A DNA stretch of 64,000 nucleotides from a bacterium. Its GTDB lineage: Bacteria; Zixibacteria; MSB-5A5; CAIYYT01. The stretch lies in contig JADJGC010000025.1 in assembly GCA_016708315.1 (NCBI GenBank), forward strand, positions 1-64,000, given 5' to 3'. Every line of letters begins with the position of its first letter. The stretch's first letter is position 1. A program made the position numbers and the translations under genes. Shown here one piece after another: positions 1-9,333 of the stretch. Below the pieces are notes generated by a model. That model was not told where the DNA came from, did not search any database, and was given only the letters and a program-made list of their open reading frames with translations.

Positions 1-699
1 GAATCGACCTGGAACCCGCTGACTGGGTGTACCAAGGTCTCTGACGGATGCAAGCACTGCTATGCCGAACGCATGGCGCGGCGGCTACATGCCATGGGCG
101 TCGACAACTACCGCAATGGCTTCAAGCTGACCATGCATCCGCATGTGCTCAAAAAGCCGCTTGAGTGGAAGACGCCGCAGTTGATATTTGTCAATTCGAT
201 GAGCGATTTGTTTCACTGGGAAGTGCCGGTCAGTTTCATTCAACAGGTGTTCCAGACCATGCGCGATGCGCACTGGCACAAGTTTCAGATTCTCACCAAG
301 CGCGCCAAACGACTGCCGAAGATCGATGCGCAACTTCAGTGGGCTCCGAATATCTGGATGGGCGTCAGTGTCGAAAACGACAAGGTGACGCAACGCATTG
401 ATTATCTTCGACAATCGAGTGCAATGGTAAAATTTCTATCGCTGGAGCCGCTGTTGGGACCGCTGCCGAATCTTGATTTGAGCGGAATCGATTGGGTAAT
501 TGTCGGCGGCGAGTCGGGACCGGGTGCAAGACCGATGGAAGAATCATGGGTACTTGAAATTCGCGACCAGTGCGAAGCGGCCGGTGTGAAGTTCTTCTTC
601 AAGCAATGGGGCGGCACAAACAAGAAGAAGGCTGGACGAATTCTCGATGGGCGCACCTACGACGCTATGCCGGCGACGCCGGGCGAGGAAGCGGCGTAA
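1..699 (+). CDS. DUF5131 family protein (phage Gp37/Gp68-like), 5' truncated
   Basis: The reading frame is open from base 1, so the N-terminus lies outside the window; 232 residues are visible. The first visible residues carry the family hallmark WNP-x-TGCTKVS-x-GCKHCYAERMA, a C-x6-C-x2-C cluster that resembles a radical-SAM-type iron-sulfur binding motif. Further conserved stretches are VNSMSDLFH, GVSVEN, LEPLLGPL, WVIVGGESGPGARP and FFFKQWGG, all typical of proteins annotated as phage protein Gp37/Gp68. The reaction of this family is not established. It is the only gene on this side of the divergent cluster, so context gives no function. Identification of the family is firm; biochemical role is unknown. 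Confidence 0.88.
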   Translation, partial: ESTWNPLTGCTKVSDGCKHCYAERMARRLHAMGVDNYRNGFKLTMHPHVLKKPLEWKTPQLIFVNSMSDLFHWEVPVSFIQQVFQTMRDAHWHKFQILTKRAKRLPKIDAQLQWAPNIWMGVSVENDKVTQRIDYLRQSSAMVKFLSLEPLLGPLPNLDLSGIDWVIVGGESGPGARPMEESWVLEIRDQCEAAGVKFFFKQWGGTNKKKAGRILDGRTYDAMPATPGEEAA

Positions 700-731
700 A
701 GCAAAAGGTTCCTACGCTCACCGCGACCAGT

Positions 732-760
732 CTTTAAGGTCGCATATTGCGACCTTAAAG
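732..760. repeat. Perfect 13-bp inverted repeat between convergent genes
   Basis: CTTTAAGGTCGCA at 732-744 is exactly repeated in reverse complement at 748-760 around a 3-nt loop (TAT). It lies in the 91-nt gap between two convergent genes, where a bidirectional transcription terminator is expected. No T-run follows on either strand, so a classical intrinsic terminator is not certain. Confidence 0.55.
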
Positions 761-790
761 CAATTGTGATTCAGACCTAGAAACTGACCG

Positions 791-2458
791 TTACTTCAGC
801 AACGTCATCTTGCGCGTGTCGGTGTAATCGGCAGCCTGCATGCGATAGAAATAGACTCCCGAGGCGACCTTGCGGCCCGAGTCATCGGCACCGTCCCATT
901 CGGTAGCGTAACTTCCAGCAGGCAATTCCTGGTCAACCAATGTTTTGACTTTCTGACCGAGCGAATTGAAGATGTCTACTGAAACCCGGGATGCCACAAT
1001 GATTCTGAATTCGATGTTTGTTGTCGGATTGAACGGGTTAGGGTAATTCTGTGACAACTGGAACGACCACGGATGAGGTACGTCGTCGATTTCACGCACA
1101 GCAGTAATTGTAGGGAATGTCATTTTACCCAGCCAACCGTCGGTTACACCGGCGGCGATGGTCATTGTAGTCGGACCGAATGTAATTGTTGTACTGAACT
1201 GCCCGCCTGAGTAAGCCGATGTTCCGGCAGCATTGGTCGCCATACACATGACTCCGCAACTGGTGGCAAAAGTATCACTGCGTTTCGCCCAGCGCCGAAC
1301 TCCGTCGGAACTAAGGCGAATCAATAACACATCGCCGCCGCCGGCGATAGTGATCGTTGTATCGGCAAATGTCACGCCGATTCCGTAACTTGCGGAGATC
1401 AGAACATCATCGTTTGCAAGCACCCTTACACCATAGGCTAAGGCACTTGACCCATTTGTGCCGCTACTGCCCTTTACCCACTGCAAGGCACCCTCACTAT
1501 CGTATTTTGCGGCGAACATCCCAAGAATCGCATTTCCGACGGAGATCGAGTCTGTACCGAACCCGGCTTTGCCGCGGTACTGGCCGACAAGGTAAACGTC
1601 GCCGTGAGGAGAGGTCGTTATTCCGTGGCCGATATCTTCCTGCCCCGGTGTTGAGACAGCACCAGCCTTGCGTGCCCACATCACAGTTCCGGTCGGGTCA
1701 TACTTGACGATGAATATGTCGGGATCGTTAGTGCTCGAAGATGTGAGGACATCTGTGCCATAAGTAATGGTGCCCTTGAACTGACCGGTAAGGTAAATGC
1801 AGCCCCAGATGTCGACAGTGACATCGCGATAGTCGACGCTGTAACTGACACTGGTCGGGATCGTCCTTGTCCAAACTGTATCGCCGTCCATTTCAAACTT
1901 GGTGAACGACCTTCCGATCGCGACGTAGATGTGGTCGAAACCATAAGCAATTCCGCCGGGACCAGCGAACACACCCGGAACGACCTTCGCCCATTGGACA
2001 TCGCCATCGCTATTGTACTTGGCGAGACCGACGGTAGCACTCCCGAAAGGAAACTGCTGTGTACCGAAATCCCAATTGCCAAAGAAACTCCCGCAGACGT
2101 AGACATTTCCGGCTGGATCATTCGTTATGTCAATTGACTGGTCGAGAAAACCCGACGAGCCGAAACTTCTCACCCATGCCGCTGTTCCGGCGCTGTTGAA
2201 TTTTGCGACATACATTTCTGCGCCACTGCCAAAGCCTTTGACCTTGGTACCGCCGATCAAGGCGCTGTCGCCGTAGTCGCCGATTACATAGATGTTTTCA
2301 TTCTGATCTACAGTGACTCCGCGAACCTTGTTCGTTCCAAAGCCACCAGTTGAGAATGTCGCGATTTGTGCAGCCCAATTCCAAGTTTGCGAATAGGCGG
2401 CAGTTGAGGTCAGCAGCACTCCGAGAAGAAGCAGCCGCCAAACATTGACTAATTTCAT
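791..2458 (-). CDS. Secreted beta-propeller (SBBP-repeat-like) protein with FlgD/sorting-type C-terminal domain
   Basis: 555 residues. A signal peptide (about residues 1-23, ending AYSQ) is followed by repeated blades of the pattern G-x-x-x-YV-x-G-x-F/Y...AKY-x-x-x-G-x-x-x-WA, as in SBBP/beta-propeller proteins. Residues about 470-555 form a FlgD-like Ig/C-terminal sorting domain: YPNPFNPTT, NSLGQKVKTLVD, GSYATEWDGADDSGR, VASGVYFYRM, ending KMTLLK. Such domains occur at the end of secreted surface proteins in FCB-group bacteria, and some are type IX secretion signals; that is an inference here. An AGGAG ribosome site lies about 8 nt before the ATG at 2458. Divergently transcribed from the CotH-domain gene. 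Substrate and role unknown. Confidence 0.8.
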   Translation of the reverse strand: MKLVNVWRLLLLGVLLTSTAAYSQTWNWAAQIATFSTGGFGTNKVRGVTVDQNENIYVIGDYGDSALIGGTKVKGFGSGAEMYVAKFNSAGTAAWVRSFGSSGFLDQSIDITNDPAGNVYVCGSFFGNWDFGTQQFPFGSATVGLAKYNSDGDVQWAKVVPGVFAGPGGIAYGFDHIYVAIGRSFTKFEMDGDTVWTRTIPTSVSYSVDYRDVTVDIWGCIYLTGQFKGTITYGTDVLTSSSTNDPDIFIVKYDPTGTVMWARKAGAVSTPGQEDIGHGITTSPHGDVYLVGQYRGKAGFGTDSISVGNAILGMFAAKYDSEGALQWVKGSSGTNGSSALAYGVRVLANDDVLISASYGIGVTFADTTITIAGGGDVLLIRLSSDGVRRWAKRSDTFATSCGVMCMATNAAGTSAYSGGQFSTTITFGPTTMTIAAGVTDGWLGKMTFPTITAVREIDDVPHPWSFQLSQNYPNPFNPTTNIEFRIIVASRVSVDIFNSLGQKVKTLVDQELPAGSYATEWDGADDSGRKVASGVYFYRMQAADYTDTRKMTLLK

Positions 2459-2606
2459 GCATTTACTCCTGTTGTTGAACTAAGATACTGCAGCGGTGGA
2501 AATTGGCAAGCGGAAACTGCTAATCGCTCTTGCGGGTCCCGACCTCGATTGGCACCCAAGTCACAATTCGTCCGACTTTGAGCGGCGAGCTGAGGCGAGA
2601 ATTTCG

Positions 2607-2635
2607 TTGCGACATTGGCGAAAATGGCGTACAAT
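2607..2635 (+). promoter_or_regulatory. Candidate sigma70 promoter of the CotH/dockerin gene
   Basis: TTGCGA (2607-2612), 17-nt spacer, TACAAT (2630-2635). It sits in the divergent intergenic region and would give a leader of about 65 nt before the GTG start at 2705. Confidence 0.5.
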
Positions 2636-2704
2636 TTGTTGTCTGATACCGTAGTCTCGAGGTATCGGCGTTGGGTCTTCCACCAGTATAACCGCGAGGA
2701 AATT

Positions 2705-4897
2705 GTGAACTTGAAACACGTCATTGTCCTATTTCTGTGGGCATTTGCCTCTATTCCGGCATTTGGCCAAGGATTCTATGACGTAAACAGTGTTCGCACT
2801 ATCGAACTCATTTTCCCGCAATCAAACTGGGACGAAATCCTTGATAGCCTCTATGAAGCGGGCGACGAAGAGCGATTGATTGGAACGGCGATCATTGATG
2901 GCGTGGTTTTCGACAGCGTTGGAATCAGATATAAGGGGCAAAGCACTTACAGCACTAATCGCGTCAAAAGCCCATTCAACATCAAGCTCGACCACATCAG
3001 GGACAATCAAGAAATAGACGGGTATGGCACGCTCAAATTGTCCAATGCCTGGTTTGATCCGAGTTTTGTTCGCGAAGTCCTCGGATATGAGATTGCTCGC
3101 AAGTACATGCCGGCTTCGCTTTCGAATTATGCCAATGTATATGTCAACGGAACATTGCTGGGGCTGTATGTCAACGTCCAGGACGTTGACAAGCTATTCA
3201 TGCGGACACATTTTCACAGCGACGGCAATGCCCGTTTCAAGGGAGAAATCAGCGGTCCGTCGCAGGTTTATGTCGTTTGGGGTTACCTTGGACAGGATTC
3301 GGCGGCATATCAGATTCAATATGAGCTAGACTCGGACGCCGGATGGAAGAACCTCATCGATTTCCTCGACACGCTGAACAATTTCCCGGATGATGTGGAA
3401 GCAGTACTCGACATCGACCGGCACTTGTGGATGCTGGCGTTTGACAATCTGTTGGTGAATCTTGATTCGCCGATCAACTTCGGGCACAATTTCTATCTTT
3501 ATCAGGATGATTCGCACCGCTTCAATCCTATCATTTGGGATTTGAATATGTGCTTCGGCAGCTATCGAAAGGTCTATGGAACCTCGGGATTGAACCTGAC
3601 GCAAATGCAGGAACTGTCGCCATTTTTCAACGAGACAAATCCGAATTATCCGATTATCAGCAAGATATTCACGAATCCGACTTACAAGAAAATGTACATC
3701 GCGCACATGAAAACAATGCTGGAGGAGAATTTCCTTAACGGGTGGTATCAGACGCGAGCTTTGGAACTTCAGGAGATCATCGATGCAGATGTAGCGGCAG
3801 ATCCCAACCCCTATACCAGCTATGGAGCGTTTTTGAGCAATATCAATGGCACTGTCGGTATGATACCGGGCATTGTGCAATTGATGTCGGCGCGCGCCGC
3901 CTACCTGAGCGATTTGTCACCGATTGATCGCCCTGCACCAATCATCTCAACAATTACGCACTCTCCACAGGTTGTGGAAGCGAATCAGAATCTGACGATT
4001 GTCGCAAGTGTTACAAATGCGACAGTTGTAAGGCTCGCTTATCGGGACAATCGAATCGAGCCATTCACAAGAATCTCGATGGTTGACGATGGTTTGCATA
4101 GCGACGGCGCGGCAAATGACGGCGTTTATGGGGCAACGCTGTTGGCTGGATCGACGGACATTCATTACTACATATATGCTGAAAATGTCAACGCTGCCAA
4201 ATTCGAACCGCAGCGGGCAGAGTATGAAGATTCTGTCATCACCGTAATCTCGAGCAGCTCTTCCGACATTGTGATAAACGAATTCTTGGCAAGCAACTCG
4301 ACCGGGATCCTCGATCCGGCTGGTGAGTACGAAGACTGGATCGAGCTGTACAATCCAACATCGTCGGCGATCTCGCTCACCGGGCATCATCTCTCTGATA
4401 ACATTGCCAATCCGGGAAAATGGGCTTTTCCTGATACCTCAATTTCGCCGCAGGGCTACATCATCGTGTGGGCCGATGAAGACGGGGGCCAGCCGGGACT
4501 GCATGCAAGTTTCAAGCTGTCCGCCGGAGGTGAAGCCGTGGTATTGACCTCACCCGAGTTCGTTATGATTGACTCTGTCACATTTGGTGCGCAGACTACG
4601 GATGTTAGCATGGGCCGCTGCCCTGGCGGCAGCGAAAGCTGGACGTTCATGACACCGACGGCGGGTACGGGTAACAATTGCCCGACTGCAGAGTGCGGTG
4701 ATCTGGATGGCAGCGGCGCAATTACGATTGTTGACGTAGTATTCTTCATCAACTATATGTTCTCCAACGGTCCGGAGCCGGAACCGTTGGCAGTAGCGGA
4801 CGTTGATTGCAGCGGCAGTGCCAACATCTCAGATGTGGTTTTTCTGGTCAACTTCGTATTTGGCGGCGGCAACCCTCCCTGCTCTGAGTGTCAATAG
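2705..4897 (+). CDS. Secreted CotH-kinase-like protein with lamin-tail domain and C-terminal dockerin repeats
   Basis: 730 residues from the GTG at 2705, chosen because GAGGA lies 4 nt upstream and a clean signal peptide (to about AFGQ) begins there; the frame is open further upstream but lacks these signals. Residues about 25-420 are a CotH-family fold with WDE near the start, GIRYKGQST, KLDHI, LKLSNAWFDPS, LGLYVNVQDVD and the metal-binding-like NxxxYQDD...IIWDLNM stretch. CotH of spore-formers is a protein kinase; kinase activity here is inferred. A lamin-tail domain (VINEFLASN...DWIELYNPT) spans about 545-665. The C-terminus has two dockerin-I-like calcium loops (GDLDGSGAI, ADVDCSGSA). Likely extracellular or surface attached. 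Confidence 0.85.
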   Translation: MNLKHVIVLFLWAFASIPAFGQGFYDVNSVRTIELIFPQSNWDEILDSLYEAGDEERLIGTAIIDGVVFDSVGIRYKGQSTYSTNRVKSPFNIKLDHIRDNQEIDGYGTLKLSNAWFDPSFVREVLGYEIARKYMPASLSNYANVYVNGTLLGLYVNVQDVDKLFMRTHFHSDGNARFKGEISGPSQVYVVWGYLGQDSAAYQIQYELDSDAGWKNLIDFLDTLNNFPDDVEAVLDIDRHLWMLAFDNLLVNLDSPINFGHNFYLYQDDSHRFNPIIWDLNMCFGSYRKVYGTSGLNLTQMQELSPFFNETNPNYPIISKIFTNPTYKKMYIAHMKTMLEENFLNGWYQTRALELQEIIDADVAADPNPYTSYGAFLSNINGTVGMIPGIVQLMSARAAYLSDLSPIDRPAPIISTITHSPQVVEANQNLTIVASVTNATVVRLAYRDNRIEPFTRISMVDDGLHSDGAANDGVYGATLLAGSTDIHYYIYAENVNAAKFEPQRAEYEDSVITVISSSSSDIVINEFLASNSTGILDPAGEYEDWIELYNPTSSAISLTGHHLSDNIANPGKWAFPDTSISPQGYIIVWADEDGGQPGLHASFKLSAGGEAVVLTSPEFVMIDSVTFGAQTTDVSMGRCPGGSESWTFMTPTAGTGNNCPTAECGDLDGSGAITIVDVVFFINYMFSNGPEPEPLAVADVDCSGSANISDVVFLVNFVFGGGNPPCSECQ

Positions 4898-4955
4898 GCA
4901 GTATATACTGTCCATTCCAAGACGACTTCTTCACATTCAAGCAGAGAAATCGCTT

Positions 4956-4975
4956 AGCTTAAAGGCTGTTTTTTT
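4956..4975 (+). terminator. Weak candidate terminator after the CotH gene
   Basis: A short AGCT/GGCT stem (with one G-T pair, loop TAAA) is followed by GTTTTTTT. The T-run is good but the stem is only 4 bp. Confidence 0.35.
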
Positions 4976-5048
4976 GTATTCTTGCCGATAACATCGAATG
5001 CAACTACCACGCTTTGATAAAGCAAGTTGGTTGCTCTTATTGAAAAAT

Positions 5049-5064
5049 CTCCTCGATTGAGGAG
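5049..5064 (+). other. Small hairpin in the glnS leader
   Basis: CTCCTC-GATT-GAGGAG forms a perfect 6-bp stem with a 4-nt loop, about 30 nt before the glnS start. It may be a leader structure; no T-box or other known riboswitch motif was recognised around it. Confidence 0.35.
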
Positions 5065-5094
5065 CAACGTTAGTCTATGAGAGGTTGAACATAC

Positions 5095-6783
5095 ATGGCG
5101 AACGAAGAGACTACTCGCCCGTCAAATTTCATCAAGCAGATTGTTGATGAAGATCTTAGGACCGGCAAATTCGAAGGTCGGGTGCATACCCGTTTCCCCC
5201 CGGAACCTAACGGATACCTGCACATCGGGCATGCGAAGTCAATTTGCCTGAATTTCGGTTTGGCAGCAGAATATGGCGGCAAAACGAATCTGAGAATGGA
5301 TGATACCAATCCTGAAAAAGAAGAAGACGAGTATGTCAAGGCCATCATTGATGATATCAAATGGCTCGGCTTCGATTGGCAGGATCGTCTGTTCTATGCT
5401 TCAGACTACTATGAGCAACTCTTCGATTGGGCGATTAAGCTAATCAAGAAGGGCAAAGCGTTTGTTTGCGATTTGACCGGCGACCAGATACGCGAGTATC
5501 GCGGCACGTTAACTTCGCCGGGCAAGGAAAGTCCATTTAGGAACCGCTCGGTTGAAGAGAACTTGGATTTGTTCGAGCGGATGCGCAAAGGGGAATTTCC
5601 CGACGGCAGCAAAACGCTACGCGCTAAAATTGACATGACATCCGGTAATATAAATATGCGCGACCCTGTCCTTTACAGAATTCTTCGCAGTACACATCAC
5701 CGCACTGGCGACAAGTGGTGCATCTACCCAATGTACGATTACGCGCATGGACAGTCGGATTCGATGGAGCAGATCACGCACTCGATCTGTACCCTTGAGT
5801 TCGAAGACCATCGTCCGCTGTACAATTGGTTCCTCGACGAACTGGAGATTTATCATCCGCAGCAAATCGAATTTGCCCGGCTGAATCTCACTTTTACAGT
5901 AATGAGCAAACGCAAATTGCTGCAGTTGGTCAAGGAAGGTTTGGTCGGAGGCTGGGACGACCCGCGAATGCCTACGATCTGCGGCATGCGCCGCCTTGGG
6001 TACACGCCCGAAGCGATTCGAGAATTCTGCGATCGAATCGGTGTCGCCAAAGCCGCGAGCACGGTGGACATTGCGTTGCTCGAACACTGCGTGCGCGAGC
6101 ACTTAAACAGAATCACTCATCGAGTCATGGCGGTATTGCGCCCACTCAAGGTCGTAATCACCAATTATCCTGAAGGGCAAGTCGAACAGCTTGAGGCAAT
6201 CAACAACCCTGAGGATGAATCGGCCGGGACAAGGCTGATTCCATTTTCACGTGAGATCTATATCGAACAGGATGATTTCCGCGAAGATCCGCCGAAGAAG
6301 TATTTCCGTCTTTCACCGGGCGCTGAAGTACGGCTGAAGAATGCCTATATCATAAAGTGCGACGAGGTCATCAAAGATTCAACCGGCAATGTTATCGAGT
6401 TGCATTGCAGCTATGATCCGGAGACTAAGAGTGGTTCTGCCGGAGAAAGCCGCAAGGTGAAGGGTACACTTCATTGGGTGTCGGCACAACATGCGATTCC
6501 CGCCGAAGTGCGTTTGTATGACCGGTTGTTCCGCAGCGAGAATCCCGACAATGTACCGGAAGGTCAGGATTGGAAATCGAATCTGAATCCTGAATCGCTT
6601 CAGGTGCTGAATAATGCTTTGGTTGAACCGGCGTTGGCTGGCAGTGAACCGGGAACACGTTATCAATTTATGCGCACGGGTTATTTCTGCACTGACAAGG
6701 ATAGCGCTTCCAAACGATTGGTTTTCAATCGGACGGTCGGTCTTCGCGATACCTGGGCAAAGATTGAACAAAAGGAAGGATAG
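5095..6783 (+). CDS. glnS: Glutamine--tRNA ligase
   Basis: 562 residues, full length for GlnRS. Cytoplasmic class I aminoacyl-tRNA synthetase that charges tRNA-Gln with glutamine. The N-terminal catalytic domain shows [17 protein letters not shown] (HIGH motif, about residue 42), [11 protein letters not shown], the GlnRS-type [29 protein letters not shown] block, and the second signature as VMSKRKLL (KMSKR-like). The C-terminal half (about 330-555) matches the beta-barrel anticodon-binding domains, ending YFCTDKDS...[16 protein letters not shown] direct GlnRS route implies that this organism need not rely on transamidation for Gln-tRNA. A GAGAGG ribosome site precedes the ATG. Single-gene transcript with a hairpin after it. 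Confidence 0.97.
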   Translation: MANEETTRPSNFIKQIVDEDLRTGKFEGRVHTRFPPEPNGYLHIGHAKSICLNFGLAAEYGGKTNLRMDDTNPEKEEDEYVKAIIDDIKWLGFDWQDRLFYASDYYEQLFDWAIKLIKKGKAFVCDLTGDQIREYRGTLTSPGKESPFRNRSVEENLDLFERMRKGEFPDGSKTLRAKIDMTSGNINMRDPVLYRILRSTHHRTGDKWCIYPMYDYAHGQSDSMEQITHSICTLEFEDHRPLYNWFLDELEIYHPQQIEFARLNLTFTVMSKRKLLQLVKEGLVGGWDDPRMPTICGMRRLGYTPEAIREFCDRIGVAKAASTVDIALLEHCVREHLNRITHRVMAVLRPLKVVITNYPEGQVEQLEAINNPEDESAGTRLIPFSREIYIEQDDFREDPPKKYFRLSPGAEVRLKNAYIIKCDEVIKDSTGNVIELHCSYDPETKSGSAGESRKVKGTLHWVSAQHAIPAEVRLYDRLFRSENPDNVPEGQDWKSNLNPESLQVLNNALVEPALAGSEPGTRYQFMRTGYFCTDKDSASKRLVFNRTVGLRDTWAKIEQKEG

Positions 6784-6818
6784 CCGCGAGGCTCTTTCGA
6801 AAACATCGGAGCTTGCAC

Positions 6819-6841
6819 AACGTCCAATAATAATGGACGTT
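6819..6841. repeat. Hairpin between glnS and the next gene
   Basis: AACGTCCA (6819-6826) pairs with TGGACGTT (6834-6841) around a 7-nt AT-rich loop. It ends 7 nt before the next ATG, so it could reduce read-through from glnS or cover the next ribosome site. Only TTT-like bases follow, so it is not a convincing intrinsic terminator. Confidence 0.4.
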
Positions 6842-6848
6842 TGCAGCT

Positions 6849-7274
6849 ATGACTTCTCAAGCAAGCATCTTTGACTGGTATTTTCTCCCGAAGAAATTTG
6901 AAGTTAGCGGCGTGCTCTACCGCGCGTTGGGGGTTGGTGTTTTCGGACAAGTAATCCGCGCTACCGCCGGCCGCTTTGTACTTGCGTTAAGACCACGCAA
7001 GGAACTCTACACTTACTTTGTCGCAAATCCTCGCTTGATCGAATCAATCAAAAGAACCGAGCGCTGGTCGCGATTCAACGAGATCGTCCATCTGCTGTTC
7101 TTGATATTTTGCGTTGCGATGACTGTTGTTTTCGTGCGACGTGGTCAAAGCAGCGGAGGCGTGTTTATGACGTTTTTCGGTTTGTTGAATTTGTACCTGA
7201 CTCTGCTACAAAGATACAATCGCACGAGATTATATCGGATGATTACCCTTAATCAGAAACGAAGTAACCGCTAG
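6849..7274 (+). CDS. Uncharacterised small membrane protein
   Basis: 141 residues with two predicted transmembrane segments in the second half (about 80-98 and 105-122) and a basic C-terminus (RYNRTRLYRMITLNQKRSNR). The N-terminal half is amphipathic with aromatic residues (FDWYFLPKKFEVSGVLYRALG). The layout weakly recalls small acyltransferase-like membrane proteins that have an RxLY/RALGV start and an ERWSRFNE-I-HLL segment, but no diagnostic motif allows assignment. It stands alone between glnS and the convergent peptidase gene. Function unknown. Confidence 0.55.
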   Translation: MTSQASIFDWYFLPKKFEVSGVLYRALGVGVFGQVIRATAGRFVLALRPRKELYTYFVANPRLIESIKRTERWSRFNEIVHLLFLIFCVAMTVVFVRRGQSSGGVFMTFFGLLNLYLTLLQRYNRTRLYRMITLNQKRSNR

Positions 7275-7282
7275 ATCTAGAC

Positions 7283-7303
7283 CGGGCAAGACTCCCCTGC
7301 CCG
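7283..7303. terminator. Hairpin between convergent genes
   Basis: CGGGCA (7283-7288) and TGCCCG (7298-7303) form a GC-rich stem between the convergent small membrane protein and oligoendopeptidase genes. No clear T-run follows, so its terminator role is tentative. Confidence 0.35.
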
Positions 7304-7310
7304 ATTCGTG

Positions 7311-9191
7311 CTACTTGACCAGCAAAGCTTCCAGTTCATCAACCAAACGTCCGAATAACCGCGCTGTTGCCTCGATGGCGTCGGACTTTGTCAAGTCGAC
7401 ACCGGCCTCCTGCAAGGTCTCAATCGGATACTTGGATTCGCCGGACTGTAAGAATTTCAGATATGCGACACGCTGCTGTTCGTCGCCCTTGAGCAGGCGT
7501 TCAGCGATCATTGTCGCTGCCGAGTAACTTGTCGCATATTGGTAGACATAGAATGCACGGTAGAAATGCGGAATGCGCAGACAACTTATATCGGAGTACT
7601 CTTCGAGAATCATTTCCGGTCCCCAGAATTTCTGGTATATCTTCCGGAAAGTTTGACGAAGTACATCCGCGGAAAGCGGTTTGCCTTCTTCGACATCCTT
7701 GTGAATCTCATACTCAAATTGCGAGTACATCACTTGCGTGAAGAATGTCCCGACAATTTGCTGTATGTAGTAGCTTAACAAGTACGCCTTCTGCTCTTTT
7801 GTCTCGACGCGGTCGAGCATGTAGTGCATCAGTAGTTCTTCGTTGGTCGTGGAAGCTACTTCAGCGGTAAATATCGAGTGGCCGGAATAAATATACGGCT
7901 GGAACTTCTTCGAATAATGCGAGTGCATCGCATGTCCCATCTCATGTGCGAGAGTAAACATGTTGTCGAGCGTATCGTTGTAGTTCATCAACACATACGG
8001 ATGCGTCGCGTAGGTGCTCCAAGAATAGGCGCCGCTGCCTTTGCCTTCCGATTCGTATACGTCAACCCAACCGGATTCGAAGGCGGTCTTGAGGTCCGCG
8101 AGATAGTCCTTGCCCAGGGGCCAAAGTCCCTCGAGGATTCGTCGAACCGCATCGTCGTAGGAAATCTTGATCTTTGCATCGGGAACCAGCGGGACATACA
8201 TGTCATAGGGTCTGAGTTCGTCAACCCCGAGTACTTTCTTGCGCAACGCCGCATAACGGTGCAATACACCGACATGCGCGTCGACGGTTGTTACCAGATT
8301 GCGGTAAGTCTCTTCGGGAATATTGTCTGCATCAAGAGCTGATTCGAGGCAAGTATTGTACTGGCGCGTCTTGGCGTAGAAGAGATCCTTGTAAACCGAC
8401 GTGGAGAGTGTTGCTCCAAGCGTGTTGACGAAGCCCTTGTATGCACTGACAAAGACTTCCATCGATTCTTTGCGAACGCGGCGATCCTTGGACTCAAGGA
8501 GGTCGTAGTAACGCTGTTTTGTCATGGCGACCTTCTCGCCTTTTTCGTCGGTGACATCGCCAAACTTGATGTCGGCATCATCAATCATCCGGAAAATTTG
8601 CGACGGCCCGCGGCTGACATTTCCAACCAGCGCCAGAATACGCTCTTCTTCCGGCGAAAGTATATGGTCCTTCATCCGGCGCATTTCATCGAGATGGTGA
8701 TCATAAAGGCGTAGTTGAGGGCACTCAGATTTCATCTGCTCCAACCTGTCGTCATCTATTGCCATGATCTCGGGCGTAATGAACGAACCGGCCTCGGCGA
8801 AGACTGTTGAAAGCGCCGCTATCTCGTCAGTCATTGCTTGATACTGACTATTGCGATTGTCTTCATCGAGTTTCAGATGTGCATAAATGTAGAGCTTATA
8901 GAACAAGATTGATGCGGTATCGCGATGGTCGAAGCACTCAAACAGAACCTGACCAGACGAAGCGAGCCGATTCTGAAATGTGGCGACTTTGGGCAACATA
9001 TCCTTGACCTTAACCAGATCGCCGCGCCACTCATCGGCTGACGTATAGATATGCTCCAGCTGCCACTTGTATTTCTCAGCAATTTCGCCTCGCTGACGAA
9101 CGCCACCGGACTTTGCTGGTGCGGCAACTTCCATAGCGAGCGCTAACCCAGCTCTGAAAATATCATTGATGTCCGACTTCAGATGATGCAT
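7311..9191 (-). CDS. pepF: Oligoendopeptidase F (M3B family zinc metallopeptidase)
   Basis: 626 residues from the ATG at 9191, which has AGGAAAGGA about 5 nt upstream; a longer TTG-started form (9212) would place that site inside the gene. Cytoplasmic zinc peptidase that cuts short oligopeptides. The catalytic motif is HEMGHAMHSHYS (HExxH near residue 400) with the downstream glutamate in AEVASTTNEELLMHYML. N-terminal helical PepF domain: W-LEHIYTSADEWRGDL. The C-terminal region has FYRAFYVYQYATSYSAA, a hallmark of the M3B clade. Monocistronic, convergent with the upstream membrane gene. Confidence 0.93.
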   Translation of the reverse strand: MHHLKSDINDIFRAGLALAMEVAAPAKSGGVRQRGEIAEKYKWQLEHIYTSADEWRGDLVKVKDMLPKVATFQNRLASSGQVLFECFDHRDTASILFYKLYIYAHLKLDEDNRNSQYQAMTDEIAALSTVFAEAGSFITPEIMAIDDDRLEQMKSECPQLRLYDHHLDEMRRMKDHILSPEEERILALVGNVSRGPSQIFRMIDDADIKFGDVTDEKGEKVAMTKQRYYDLLESKDRRVRKESMEVFVSAYKGFVNTLGATLSTSVYKDLFYAKTRQYNTCLESALDADNIPEETYRNLVTTVDAHVGVLHRYAALRKKVLGVDELRPYDMYVPLVPDAKIKISYDDAVRRILEGLWPLGKDYLADLKTAFESGWVDVYESEGKGSGAYSWSTYATHPYVLMNYNDTLDNMFTLAHEMGHAMHSHYSKKFQPYIYSGHSIFTAEVASTTNEELLMHYMLDRVETKEQKAYLLSYYIQQIVGTFFTQVMYSQFEYEIHKDVEEGKPLSADVLRQTFRKIYQKFWGPEMILEEYSDISCLRIPHFYRAFYVYQYATSYSAATMIAERLLKGDEQQRVAYLKFLQSGESKYPIETLQEAGVDLTKSDAIEATARLFGRLVDELEALLVK

Positions 9192-9275
9192 CGCGTTTCC
9201 TTTCCTGACCAAAACAATCTAACTGGTCCCAATTTAGGAAAACAGCGGCGCTGTGCCAAGTGTTTCCTGATCGCA

Positions 9276-9306
9276 ACAAAAAGGGCGTCCTGAAGAGGAC
9301 ACCCTT
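9276..9306 (-). terminator. Intrinsic terminator of the secD-secF operon
   Basis: Read on the minus strand, an 11-bp stem (positions 9306-9296 and 9291-9281, one mismatch, loop CTTC) is followed by a TTTTTG tract. It lies 28 nt past the secF stop codon. Confidence 0.85.
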
Positions 9307-9333
9307 ATCGAATCAAAAAGTATAGCCGACTGG

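Noticed and set aside
791..2458. Firm claim of type IX secretion for the FlgD-tailed protein
   Set aside because: No Por/Spr secretion genes are in the window and the tail is shared with non-T9SS proteins.
3326..3880. Long antisense reading frame inside the CotH gene
   Set aside because: It overlaps a gene with clear domains, has no ribosome site and no recognisable domain; a shadow frame.
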